Source: Cruorifilaria tuberocauda
Lineage: Eukaryota > Nematoda > Chromadorea > Rhabditida > Onchocercidae
DNA: 64,000 nt
NCBI GenBank assembly: GCA_013365365.1
Contig: JABVXU010000006.1
Coordinates: 522,660-586,659 of the forward strand
Direction of reading: 5' to 3'
Shown: positions 25,804-40,000 of the stretch, piece after piece
Layout of the letters: each line of letters begins with the position of its first letter
Numbering within the stretch: the first letter of the stretch is position 1
Made by a program: the position numbers and the translations under genes
Notes under the pieces: model-generated
Databases searched by the model: none
What the model saw: the letters and a program-made list of their open reading frames with translations, nothing else
What the model was told of the DNA's origin: nothing

Positions 25804-28800
25804 CTATATGCATGGAACAGATAAAACCTTAACTTTTGTAAAATTTTGATTTTGAACACAAAAATTGAAAAAATCCATGCCATGACATGCAGCACCAAAT
25901 TGACCCTTTTTGTTTACTGCGACAATTGCGCCTCTAAAATTAGGATATTTGCTGGAAATAGCACGAATTGTTATTTCGGCAGCTTTTGTCGGCGTTTTAC
26001 CTTCACGGATATAATGAACTGTTTGAGAGCTGCAATGTGCTTCTTAAATCTGCATCGCTATGCAACGAAAGTAAAATTAGCTAGTGAAGTAAATTATCTA
26101 GGTATAAAAGTAATTAACAGTCAATCAAAGTAATTAATTAACACTAAGCTAGTTTATTACGATAAGAAGTGAAATACGGAATGGAAGGGAAGTATCAATT
26201 ACAGGAGAGCACCTGGAAACAAATCTCATCATAATATCACCATCACCGGTACTTACAGCAGCACCAACATCATTATCAGCATATGCACCAGCACCTGGTA
26301 TTGGTGAGTCACCAATTCGTCTGAAATTAAATTCAAAAAAAATCCGGAAACTGAAGTGTGGTATTTCAATTATTCAGTTATAAAATACAAAGGACTTTAC
26401 AGTTATAAGGAGAAAATAAATTTTGAATTAAAAAGTTTTAAAATGAATTTTCCATTAACTCTACATGAACTTTTTAAATTTGATTTCCTCTATTTGATAA
26501 ATGTAAAATAATTAAAATAAATTACCCAGGAATTTTATGATTAGCACCATTGGTTGATGTACCAGCAGCAATGTTATGTTTCGAATCAATAACAATCATA
26601 CCTATGGTATCATGATTACGACGATTAACCTGAAAAGAAATCCATTTAAGAATTTTAAAGATTAGATGAATTTGAAATTTTAATTTGTATAAATTTAGTT
26701 TTGCATAAAATTTAATGCGAAAACCTAATCATGGTATTGTGATCGTAGCAACTCAAAAGTTCAATCGAATCAAGAATACATCAAAACTTTTTGTAATTCG
26801 ATGACTAGAATGTTAGAAGGATAAACTGATAAAGAGCTATCTATAGCAAACATCAAATTACACTTATTTACTACATGACCGGTTAAACCTTGAAATTCCG
26901 ATGATTTGACTCGATGCTGTATGTGAATTTATCCTTATCATTAACAGGTTTATATGGACCACAAGATTTGTTTGGATCTGGCAACACATTCTAAAATCAT
27001 CAACGAATGACCAAACAAAACTGTCAACCGAAGAAAATTTTCAAGTTTGAATTTCCTAAAGGAGTAAAAAAGCAAGCTGAAATTAAAATCGTCATCTAGA
27101 AAAGAGGTCTAACTTAAAAATCAAAACTTAAATATCTAAAATCTCGCAATAAAACAAACTTTTCTATAATTTGGCTGACAATTTTGCTTGATCCACTTCT
27201 TATAAGCGTCATGTGAGCTATTAGTGTATAATGATTCTCGTTTAAAGCCCATTTCGACAGCAAAATCAGCTGCTAAAACAAAGAATCAATTTGTCCATTA
27301 CATTAAAGCTTAAATTTATATTTCGAAGCAATAAGTAGCGATAATAAAGCCATGAATTCAATGCATTATGAGAAATCACATATACAGTTTACGTAATCAA
27401 TTATATGAATTGCTAATATGAAGAATTAAAATAGTATTAATAAAAAGTAAATAAACGCAAGTAAGTTTATAGTCAATGTTTAGTAAAATAAGTAAGCTGA
27501 ATCTCATTCAATAAATTAAAGTTTTAAATTAGCACTGATGAATATTGCAATCAATACAAAGACATTGATATATTTTTCTGACGAATATTTTTACTTACAC
27601 TCATTACTATAATAAGTGTAAAGTAATGAGAGTGATAATGCAAATAACAAGTTAGGATGTTTACTTTTTTGTAATCGTTTACTCGAATAAGTTGTATTTT
27701 CAGCTAAGAATATTAAAGCTTATAAATTTCAAAAGTTTCTGCTAATTTTGGCACAAATAAAATTTTTTCTTGAAACATATATAATCTGCTGATTGACCTA
27801 TGACATGCTGATTCTTTTATTTTACTAATTTAATAAATTAAATTCACTTATCAAGAAGAAGCAGAAAAAAGGATACCATATTCACCAACTAATATTGAAT
27901 GTTTCGTATATTTCATTACTGCGTAAGCTACACGTGCCGCATTCTTGATATTTGGTAATGAACCAACAGCACCCATTTCATGATTCAGACTAAAGGTTCT
28001 TAATTTTTAATTTTTCTCTTTTTTGAAACGAGTAAGGACACTTAATTGGTATATTTTGATTTAATATCAAATGTCAGATGAAAAAAAAATTCATTTTGAA
28101 TCGTTGGAAATTAAATATCTTTTCCATGAAATCTAAAAGAAGCCTGTTTTGATGGAATTAATTAAATTCTTTTGAAGATAGATATGATTTGAGCAATTTT
28201 AACAAGCAAGTTATGATTGTGACATATTTATGCATATCTGAGGTATATCGAAAGAAGATTAATAAAAGATATAAATTTCAAAATCCTTTATAGACATGGA
28301 AATAATTAAATATTATTAATTTAATTACATCGTTTGATTTAATTACAAATTAAATTACAATTACATAATTATATTTAAATTTAATTTAATTACATGATGG
28401 ATGATCGTTTAGTAATATTTTTTTTCTTCTTTTCATCTTTTATTGCGTAACATAATCATTCTGGTGTAACGGTTCAATTTAATTTCTTAAATTTAAAATA
28501 GATAAAAATCTTTAAATGAGAAATTACCCATCATAAACAAGTGCATCAAGTCGAGTTTCACCTTTTTCATCCGGTGAACCACCGAAACCAACAGTTCCAT
28601 CACATTGCAACTTTTCACATTCCGTCAAACCATCCAACAATGATTCCATCCTGTCGTGTGTTTTCATTAACGTCAAAAATGCTGTAAATGATTATTTATC
28701 ATTAACATTCATCATTCATCAAAAATTCTTGATTTAAACAACATGTTGATGTTTATATTTGTTCCGGAAAGGAAAAATTTACATGTTTGATATCCGGTAT

Positions 28801-29040
28801 ACTATTTCCCATACTAGCAGATATATACATATGCTGCACTTATTAACCGGATCAAGATAGTCAAAATGCAGGCATATTTAATCGAAAGACGTACGATTAG
28901 CTTATAAACCTTATCAAACCTTTCCCGGTAGCAGCTTGAAAGCTATCGCTTCCCCACGTCGTTATTACTAACGGTACTTCCGATTGGCAATTCCGCAGTA
29001 AGATATAAAAATATACTATTATGTGTAACCACATTGTCAT
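25804..29040 (-). CDS. aga: N(4)-(beta-N-acetylglucosaminyl)-L-asparaginase (aspartylglucosaminidase)
   Basis: Eight minus-strand exons: 29040-28920, 28681-28528, 27989-27877, 27272-27160, 26990-26889, 26629-26526, 26320-26213, 26029-25804. Total 1041 nt, 346 aa, the length I recall for the human enzyme. It is a lysosomal N-terminal-nucleophile hydrolase that cleaves the GlcNAc-Asn bond during glycoprotein breakdown. Residues 1-20 form a signal peptide ([20 protein letters not shown]). The alpha-chain hallmark is [13 protein letters not shown], then [17 protein letters not shown]. The self-cleavage site and catalytic threonine are kept in NHDTIGMIV. The beta chain has [21 protein letters not shown] and GDGDIMMRF. 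The linker before the cleavage site differs from the human one. A TTTACAG acceptor ends 2 nt before the ATG, suggesting trans-splicing and fixing the start. All key residues are present, so it should be active. Confidence 0.96.
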
Positions 29041-29041
29041 G

Positions 29042-29055
29042 TCTGTAAATTAAAA
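29042..29055 (-). promoter_or_regulatory. Likely spliced-leader acceptor site of aga
   Basis: On the minus strand TTTTAATTTACAG ends 2 nt upstream of the ATG at 29040 (ACATG), with no candidate upstream exon. This is the usual arrangement of a nematode trans-splice site. Confidence 0.55.
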
Positions 29056-31035
29056 TTCGAAATTTAAATTAAGTCACAAAAGTGCATTTCAAATTAATAT
29101 GAGTAGTGTAATTGCCAAGAAAAATGAAGTATAACTTGGAATGTTCGAAAGAGAAAATTCAAATGTTAAATCGAACTTCTAGCAATGCTATCGCCATTAT
29201 GCTTCTATTCTGGGAAGCTCTATCAGTTAAAATTTTTCAAGGCATCATTTTTGCAAACGTATTAAATTTCAAAATTTTTGCAAAAGGTTTTTTCACTTTT
29301 AACAATTTATCTGGCTAATGATAAAACCGGAAATAGATTTCAATCTGAATCTGTCACGTCATCCAATAGCCGATGAAAAACTAAAAATCACTCATTTGTT
29401 GACGTAAATTTTCAAAAACTGTTGAAGAATTTCCGGATTTATACCAGTACATCGGGATATTCCTTGGATACCATTCATCACATACCATTTTAGGTAGTAT
29501 CGTTTATTTTGCAAATAACCTCACAAGAATTGAATCCCTTTCCGATGCTTAGGTATTGATACAGTGTGTAAATAATTTTGAACATTTTCAATTTTTATTT
29601 GCCAAAAATTGAACGATGAATTGAAGAAATTTAAATCAAATGCATTCAAAAGGATGAAATTTCAATAATTAAAAAGATCAGGCTAAACTTATCAGTAACC
29701 GGCTTATTCACTGTAATTTAGAAATGAATTTGTTAATAATAATTGATTGACAATCATTAAATCAACCTTAAAAACATATCTACTATCCTTCTACCACTCT
29801 ATTATTGAATTACTTATAAAAAATGTTTTATCCAATTTATCTAAATTGATTTAACAATGTTCTCTGAATGACATACATGTTATCATAAAAAAGCATACGA
29901 TTTGATTTATTCAATAAAACTTGGTGAACCGCATTTTCTGTGTTATGTTAATAGGTTATTTTTGGGCAAATAATATCACTAATTTTATGCCAGAAAAAAA
30001 AAATTGAAACTAAAATTTAATCAAAAGAATGAATTAAATATATCTCTACGAAGAAGATATAAACAGAAACACATATTCTTACGTATGGTTTACTGAAGAT
30101 ACGAAAATTTGCCTTTTCTTTCTTGCACACGATAAGACAATGACAGACGAACCCAAAATTTACGATTTTTCAAATTTAAAATAATTTAAAAATAGAAAAA
30201 GACATACTAATTAACACAAAGCGCTAATTTTGACAATGAGCATTTGAATAAAAAAACTTCGCAAAGAGAAAATATAGGATGCAACATTATGTAAGTGTAC
30301 TTTAACTAATGACTAAAAGAAAAGCAATTTCAAATTTTCAGAATTTTTTCAAAACCGAAATTTGTAAGACCATTAGAATTCTACTGTCTTCTCACATTTC
30401 TGAAATAAAAAAGTGTTGAATGGAATGATATAAAAATACATGTATATTATATATGTGTGGTGACTGATAAATGTTAATTTCAAAAGTATAGTCAGTTTCA
30501 GATCTAAAAAAAAGATTTTTTAACTTCTCTAATCAATAAGAATACAAAAAAGTTTCGCTCCGTCCATAAAAATTTCTATGAATTCGCTTTCATGAATTCA
30601 ATCCTCATGAAATTCGAGATCAGTAGTAGCTTGCAAGAAGTTTCAACGCGTACAAGATGAGAACTTATTTTCTGAATATATATAAGCAAATCTGTATAAG
30701 CAAACAGCAATATCATGTTCATTTTCTTTGACTATAATACAGAAAAAAGAGATAAAATATAGTCATGCGAACCATTTTGCTAATTTTCAGAATTACGAAT
30801 ATGAACTGTTATTAAAGATCAAAAATTGGAAGATAACGCTGAGAAAAATAAGAATTAAAAACTAGTAAGCAATTGTTCATTAATACTGAATTAAATGTCC
30901 AGAATCAGAAATAATTGATCAAGAAAAGGGAATTCTCTCAAGATCTCGAAAAATACATATTCTTTGCTCATGATGAACAAAACAAAAACGAGAAAAAAAT
31001 AAACCTCAAATTTTCCTAGTAAAACACTACACGAT
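29056..31035. other. Intergenic region upstream of aga and downstream of unc-11
   Basis: About 2 kb of AT-rich DNA between two minus-strand genes. It should contain the unc-11 3' UTR and the aga promoter. An ORF at 29112-29318 on the plus strand lacks splice or family support. I see no other feature. Confidence 0.45.
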
Positions 31036-34000
31036 TCACATGAACGGGCGATAGGGCGCTGGTGGTGCTGCTTGCTGTGCTTGTCCACCTTGAGATAAAG
31101 TTTGGTTTGGCGTTATACCGTATACTGGTACACCAGCTTGCTGTATTTGTGGATTGTAACCTGGTTGTGCATACATACCCATCATTGGTTGCTGAGTATA
31201 TATGGCTGTAACATTAAATAAAGTTACAAAATATTAGGATTTCAAATGAATCCCAATTAAAATGATGACAAGGATAAAAATGTACTTAGGAGTATATTAT
31301 GTCGTATACTGCTTAATACATTACTACTCAGTATTCAAATTAATAAATGAAAATTATGCAGAAATTTAGTTATGCATCCTATTAAATTTCCACCATATCT
31401 TACGATACTCCGCATTTTATAACTTCCATATTAGGATTACTTTGTTTAAAAGAAAAATACCAATTGAAATACCTGGCTGTGGAGCATAAACACCCACTGG
31501 TGGCCATTGTTGTGATGGGATTGCAGCATACTGTGGTTGTGCAACCGCATGTGCTGCACCTGCAGGTCTTACACCACCTTGATTATTCCACTGAACTGGT
31601 TTACTGAAATACAATACTTGCTGCAATCTCCTTTTAAGTAAATATCATATAATAATTAAATACTTTTCCTTACAGTTTATTACAACTAACACACACAGAG
31701 AGTGTTTACTATAAAAATATGCCAATTATACACAGTAAATTATCAAATGGAGCAATTCAAAAAGAAAATTATAAGTCAAATGTATGAAATTCCTTACGCA
31801 TGACTAGTTGCTCCTTTACTGCTTACTGAGAGATTATCGGCCAGAGATGACAGTGCACTATCTAAATCACCACTATTGAATTTACCGGCTTGGGTAGTCG
31901 CAACACATGGTATAGATGGCAATTGTTGTGCATATGCGTTTAAATTTGCTGTACCTGAAATAAAAATACCGTCAAAGATATTAGGAAATCTACAAATTTT
32001 TGACTGTAGAACGATAAATATTGGAATAAATCTTACTAGAACATGCAATAAAAAAATGGAAATTATCAAATAAAAAAGATTATTTGCAAAATTCATCTGA
32101 TTTGAAAATCGAAAACTTAAGTTAAAATGCATTTGCACCAAATATAATTATTGGAATTTCAATATGACCAGTACAAATAAAACAATAAACAATATATTAA
32201 TCTATAATTTTCATATTTCATAGTAATGTTAAAGATATTAGTTAAAGTCAGCTAAAATGTTAGCTAAGGATTTTAATGTTACTATTACCAAATTTCCTTG
32301 CTTATCACAGATGAATAAAATTTCTAATTATAAGGCAAATACGTTAGTAATTGGTGCAAAAGCCTTCTAAAGTTTATAAAATAAAGAATAACAACAACAA
32401 AACAACAACTGCAACAAGCACAACAATAAAAAAAGCAGTGACAGCATAGCAAAGATATTAGCAACAAAATGACAACCGCAACAATAATAACTACATTACT
32501 ACGACTAAATACCAGAAACAACAGTAACGATAAGAAAAAATAACATGGAATGAAACCGAAGTTCAGCACGAGGCCTATGACCCAACAGCGAAACCCAAAA
32601 ACTCTGCTCAGAATCTATGATTGCATACTACTGCGAATCTTCAACTATTCTTTTTCACCCTGCTCTTTCCTTCTCTTACCTTTATATTTTGTAAGGTATG
32701 AAAGATACCTTATTGATTTTTAATCTTAGATCAACATACAATTAGAAACCCGCTATGAAAAACATTCGGGAATTCTGAGCTGAAAAACACTTGTTGGGTC
32801 ATGCAGACAACATGCTTAATTATAACAATAAGAAAATAACATGACTACCTCCAGGTGCATTTTGTATTCCTAAAAAAAACATTCATATAAATTTAGGATA
32901 AAAATGAATCATAGAATGTTGCGAGAAATCATTTCTCCTAAAAATATATTCAATATATTTAGATAGAAGATGATAAAATGAAAAATAAAATGAAACGAAT
33001 GATTAGAAGATAGACCGGCATGTAGTGCTGCTGCTTGTTGATGAAAGAGACGAGGAATAATGGGTGATGAAGTATAACTACCATCCATACGAGCTAAAAA
33101 TAATTAATTATTACATTACAAACAATCTGATCTGGGATATGAAAAACAGTTTCTATATTAACATTACAATTTACCGCAATGAAACTGCAGATATAGAAAA
33201 CCAATCGTGCAGGTTTTCAAAAAATGTTACGACATCAACTATTTACTCGGATTAACTAATTTTAATTATTTACTAAGCAGTTGTTCACTTGATCGCTATT
33301 TGAAATCATTGCCTAATTTCCAACAAAAGCAAAGATTTTAGCTAGCAATAATTTGCGCGGAAACAGATTAATATTATTAGGAAATAATATTAAACTGAAA
33401 ACTGTAAGAAGTTACTAAAAATACTATATGCGATTGATACAAAGGAGCTTAGAACTTAATCTAAATTCCAGTTTTCATTTTAAGTATATTTCTTTCTTCT
33501 CGTTTTCATACAATTAAAGAATGATCAAAAATTGGAATCTAAAAAATATCCTAAGACTGCAAAAATGTAGCGCTTCTCAATATCACAGCAATGTTACAAT
33601 CACCCTTAATAAACTATGAATGTAAAAAGTAATTAGTATCTTTAGAAAATTAATAAATAAGCTAACAAAATGGTGTTTGCTCGTAAATTGTAAGGTTTTG
33701 ATTCGGGATCACCGCTTGCTGTGATAATGGTGGTGGTGGCGGTGGAGGTGCTTGGGTAGTCATTCCAAAATGAACTGGTGACGCATTTGCTTGAAAAAAA
33801 TGTAAATAAAATTCCGCAATCAACTTTACAATCCCCAAATAAATGCTTTTATGAGAAATTAAAATCACATTAGTAAGAGTACTAACAAAAACATTATACA
33901 GATATAGAGAAATAAACAACCGGATGATGCGCCCGATGGTGGTGCTCCAAATGTCGGTACATCAGGTTGTTGCGATGTTATCGCGGCAGCACCAACATCG

Positions 34001-37000
34001 GCTGTATGTAGTGCTAAAAGAAACATACGATTTGCAATAGAGAGACATCATGAATAAATCTTAAATTGTCTTTGTCATTTAGGAATGAAAAAAGAAAAAA
34101 AAACTTAGTGAAATAAACAAGAGTAGAAATAGCAACTACTTAAATGTTAAAATAAAAGAGTTTAAATCAGTTTTATGTTAAATTTTCCACGAAAATCTAC
34201 CATGTGCATTTTGTTGCATAGAACCAAATGGATTTTGAAGAGCCGAATTGATTATTTCGCTCGGTTGTTGCGGCGCATTACTGCTAATATCAGTACCAGC
34301 GCCTCCAATTGCTTCATCACTTTCACTGCTCTCATCATTTTTATTCCAAGAAGGAAGAACAGCTGAACCGCTTTCCAGATCAGGTCGAGAAACTGCAGGG
34401 ATCCATTGTTGTGACGAAACTGCATCTTGAGAAGCTTTTCGAGACCACTGTTCATCGGTTTTTTCACCCGTTACAGGCCACTGTGGAAGTACTGATGGTG
34501 CAGACGAATCCGTAATATCACTAGTCAGAAATGGATTGAATCCAACTGTAGCGGTTGATTGTTGATTCACAAATGAAGCTTAGATAAAAAATTGAGATAT
34601 TTACTGATGAATAATGAGTAATAATAATTCTTAAAAGATAAAAAAGAGTTGAAATATCATGCAAATAAAAGAAAAAAAATTAAATGATAACCACAACAAT
34701 CGAGATGGCAAAAATTGAAACCATAATAATTGAATACAAAAATTTCTTGTGTATAAAAGAGAATAATAAATTATTGATCTTTCAAGCAACACTAACAACA
34801 ACGATATCATTATCAATAAGAACACGAAAACAATAAAAAATAACAGAAGTAATTAAAATTATAGTGACAACTGAAATTACGAGTATTGTTACTATAGGTA
34901 GTATGCCAAGAACATTCAGTTGATTTATGCGAAATATCGTAAAAGTTATACGATTAAATGAAGAAACCAATAATGAAAAAAAGGAACTATGTAAAAAAAT
35001 ATGCAATAAAATTTACTGTGCATGCATAACAAATTAGGAAGAAAAAAACATAGAATAAAAGGGAGTGAATAAATCATGGATATTATTACATATACTACAT
35101 ATATCAACATTCTGATATAACATAACTTTCTGTCGTACAAACAATAAAGATTTTACATGACAAAAATTAAATGATAAGTTTTTTTCAAAAAAGCAAACCA
35201 TTAGTTTCAGTAGTCGCAGGAGCCACAGCCCCAACATTAAAAGCGGTTGCAAAGTCGGCGCCAAATGCATTTGTTCTGCCAATATTTGGATACGCCGCAA
35301 AACCTGAAGTTGTATTAATGAAGCATGCCTGACTGTGTTTGTGAATAAATTAGAAAATTTACCAGTTAGCAAGATTTCTCCGAAGGTTAGATATTGCAGA
35401 CTTTGAATTTATTAAAATAGCTTCATGCAAGAAAAAAAATTAAAAATATTTTTCCTGAGTGCAAACCAGGAGCAGGAGATGTAGCCGACATAACTGCAGC
35501 CGGCTGCTGCTGGAAAACATTTTGAGCGAATGGATTTGTTGAATCCAAGGTCATTGGTTGCTGTGTGGCACTAACTGGAGCGGCGGCTCCATAACCTGAA
35601 GAAGGAGTAATTCCACCAGCTCCTGGCATGGGATCAAACAGGCTTAGAAGATCATCACTTGGTTTCATTGATCGATCTCCAGTGTCAGCTGATGACTGAG
35701 CTGCGGCGAATGGATTAAATGAACGTCCTCCTGCATCAATTCCAGATGAACCTACTGCTGTTTGCCTTTTTCGCTGCTCCTGAAAAGGAAATAGACCTAA
35801 TTGGTTAAGTAAGATGATGCCAAATATCATAAATTCAAATTCTCAGTATAACGTAACATCTTGCCATAAATTAAATCCCAGAAAGTTAGGGGAGATTAAT
35901 CTAAAGCAAAAGAGTAACTATCACTTCAAAATTTCCTTTGAGTAGCTCATTATTGATCTGAATTTAAAAATCCAGAAATTCGAGAAAATTATGAGCACGA
36001 AACCCTATTCAATTTTTTGTGAAAGATTACAATCATAGGCAAACTTCAAATCTGTATAATAAGTTCACTTATGAACTGCAAATTGATTAAAGAAATTTCT
36101 TTTGAAGAAAATGATTTATAAATATGAATAGTCTGCTGGACGAATCCTGTAACATTTAAGCGACAGAGACAAAGAGGGAGACAACTGATAAATTCTGAAG
36201 ATAAAGAAATACTCTGAGAGAATCTCAAAAGCAAATAGTCCTCAATGATCTTAACTTTATTCTATTTATTATTTAAACTGTAAGCATAAATGTAATAATC
36301 TAACTGTTGGAAAACGTGTGAAAGATGATTAGATTATCACTGCTTTGCAAAAATTCATTAGAAAAATTGTGAACAGTAATACCTATTTGATGCAACGGAG
36401 AAACAAACCTCAAATAATCGTAATCTTTCCTTTTCCTCCTCTAAATATTTTTGCTTTACTGAATCGTCAATAGCTCCTGCTTGAGCAGAAGAGAATAATG
36501 GTGCTGATTGTGCCATTGCTGCAGTAAACTGTTCCTGGAAAAAATGAAAGCATGAAACTTACACAGATAGATTTGGGATCCAATAGTTACTTATAGTCTA
36601 GAACTGTAAACAAACAAATTTGTTAAACAAATTTAATTTCCTGATTACAGTATTCCAGTTAGTGGACGTGAAAAATTACTAATAGATATTCTCAAAAATA
36701 AACTTAAAAAATATGGACGAAAAATGGAGAAGAAATGAAAATAATTTAATGAGAAATTAAAAGAAAAAAGGAAATTTACATGATGAACTGTAGGAGGTGC
36801 TCTGCCACCTTCTAGATAAACTAAGTGTGCTTCCAATGCTTCCAATAATGAAGCAGGTGCCCGCGTTAAATCCGGTATTTCAGTGCGATCAATACCAACA
36901 GACTCGGCTACCTTCAGGAAACTTGCCACTTTATCTAACCTTAGCTGAAAAAGCAATTATTTTTTTTAGAAAGAACTTCCGAATTATGGTTACCTCTATG

Positions 37001-40000
37001 AACTGACTTATTACAATGCTAATAGGTATCCTATCTAAACTAATTCTACCTTTACTAAGTTATGATAAACTATGTTTTTAATTCATAGAATTTTTTTTTT
37101 GATTTCTGAGTCTAGAAGCTACAGTATACAATTAGCTAATTAGCTAGCTATTGTTATTCGCGATCATGACAAAACAAAAGACATAATTAAAAACGAAAGT
37201 CCAATGGCATATTGAACAAGTATTAAACATTTTTTAGCAAATAAACAGTTTTCAGTGATTTAAAAATTTTCCATGTTGCAAATGTATCTAAGAAAAAAGT
37301 GTATAAAATAAAATAAAACTAAAAAAGCTTAGTAACTGAAAAAACGCCTGAATAGAAATTAACGAACCATTGTTTCTCATTCCAGATAACTCAAAATATT
37401 TCAAATTTTTTCCTTTTTTTGAGGATTATCTTCAAGAAAAAGGTTATTAGTATTACCAAAAATGATTTGTAGGCGTCCAGTGCTTCACGACATTGCTTTT
37501 TATTCATATCGAAATATTTCTCAAGCAAATTAATGATACCATCATTATAACACGCAAATAACCGAATGAGATCACGAAAAAGAAGAATGAAAGAGCAGTT
37601 GATGACACCATTATTTAATTCCGCTGAAGTTACCTAAAAATAAACATTTTTTATTAATTTAAACACTTAAGCCAAATTCCTGACCATAACAGTTTCGACT
37701 GATAAGTTTTTTCGGTTAGTAACATCACAAAACCGAGTAATATAATTTTTTGTAATACTTTTATAATAGTTCACACTCAACTTTGCTTTTTGCTATCAAT
37801 GATAATAAAAAGTTTATTTAAAAAGATATTGAAAGATTTTGGGTATCATTTACAAGTCAAAAAGAAGCTCTCAATTAACACATGAAATAATCTCGAATTT
37901 ATAAAAATTGAAAACTTATAAAAATTCTAAAAAATTATAAATTAAAAAAAAAGTTTATTTAAATTAATCCATCGTAATCATAGTTTAATATCATTATTTA
38001 TTACCAGAATTAGTTATGATTGTTATATATAAAAACTTATATATATATATATAACTTATAAAAACTTATAAAAATAGAAAGTTTTGCTTCTCATACCATA
38101 TTGAATGAACAATATGGAATAAATTCTATGAAAAATAGAATAATTAATTTTAACAATCAATAGAAGAAATTTCGAAAAAAAATTTACTTGGAATTCGAGA
38201 AGTGTGTCGATCTGGTTTTGCAAAATTGGCAATGTTTTCAATAACTGAAAAATTGGAAATGTTGTAATTTCAACAGTGTGGTGCAAATATCAGGTAAAAG
38301 ATTCTCAAAGAAGTAAAATCCAGAAATTTTCATTTGCATTTGCGTTAATTTCGATTCTCTTATTCCATTTCAGTTCCAATTAATTCAATTCAAATCGATT
38401 GGCAGTGTTTAAATTTTCTTTAATTTACTTCAGTAGTATTTACTATACCTTATCTGCATTCATCGTTCGCAGAAGACCATCTTCACGACCACGTTTCACT
38501 TTGCAAAAGTCAAAAGCGCACAACCGATATGTGTAGATCTTTTCACTGATATACTTCCCGTAACGCCGAACATGTTGTGACATATCATATCCTGCAACGA
38601 GATTTTATTACTTATTTATAAAATGTAAATAGAGATTTAATTGAAGAAGCAGAAAGTTAATTTTTTTAGAAGTTAAAAACAGCTAAATTATACATCAGAT
38701 TACCTGCACCCAAGAACTCAGGCTGTTAAGGAATAAAATTAAGTTTCAACTGAAAAAATGAAATTTTTAAAATAGACTCCCAAAGCGAAAATTTCCCTGA
38801 CTAACTTAAATTCAGACTTTATTAAAATCACTCACTACAGAACATTTCCAACCTTTGACATTCTGTAACTATCCAGCTCAAATATCCTTAATAATTCGAG
38901 CAATATGGAGGAGATAATTCAATTCCACCTTGTTCAATGTTATTTTTCATAAAAGCAAGTTAAAAATGCAGTTTTCACTACTTTTGTCTTCTCTTCCGCT
39001 CTATAAATTCAACCTTTTTCTAATCATCGTGATTAAAATTCCGATTTCCTAATAATTGGAAGTAATTTGTTCACCAAATATGTAAACCTAAGCTAGTTTT
39101 AATACAGCCCTCTACACAATCCCGCTTAATCTATTCTTCATTAGGATATCAAAACAAATCTTTTATGAAAGACATAAATTTACTTGGAAAATCACATATA
39201 AAATAAAAAAACGAGGAGCGAGACGAGGAAAGAAAAAGCACTGAAATGTTAACAAACACTGCAAAGCTTTGTGTAAGAAAAATTATACTGAAGTGAAAAA
39301 AATTTTTGAAAAAGAAAATGCCCGAAGTATATTTGCCCGTGCCGTGCATGACTGATTAAAGGTAGTATAAGTCTTAAAAAAAGATAAATTTATGATTCAT
39401 TTACCAACAAAAACTGAATCCGGGGATGCCCAATGTTTCGCTGATGAACGCATATAATCCGTGGCTGAATGACCTGACGTGTTCTTTAACTTTATATTCA
39501 ATACATAAAATGTTTAGTTTGATCAGGAAGACACGAGCGCTAGCAGAAGAAATATTAAAATAAAAATAAAGCAACATTTACGAATAATTATCGACAAACG
39601 AGTATGATACGAGAATAGAAAAGAAAAACCACTTCAAAATAGAACACTTTCATATAGAAAGTTCAAATTAAGTTCAAATTAAGTCATATAGTAGTATGTA
39701 AAGCTGGAACTGAAAAACTGGAAATTTTTGACCGGAATATCAACTGATAATAAAATTTTGCTTGATACAATAACATAAACTGAAGTCACATGTCTCAACT
39801 GATCGTGAGTGAGAAGATCGTACATCAAGCAAAACCACAGATTGGTTTTTTTTCACGTTATTGATCGGCAATACCATTCCCACTGATTAGAATATCAGTG
39901 TTAACATATACTCAATACTTACCTTGAGCGGAATTTTTGTCCAAAAAACTGCCCAGATTGAATGTGGTATTGCAGGATGCAAGATATTGTGAAAATCGCT

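Noticed and set aside
32340..32570. CAA-rich tract in an unc-11 intron, open on the minus strand as a Cys/Val/Leu-rich frame
   Set aside because: Repeat-derived frame within an intron whose flanking exons already join in phase.
34175..34515. Several ORFs on both strands over an unc-11 exon
   Set aside because: Alternative-frame shadows of the 378-nt unc-11 exon at 34201-34578, whose frame is fixed by splice phase and NPF motifs.
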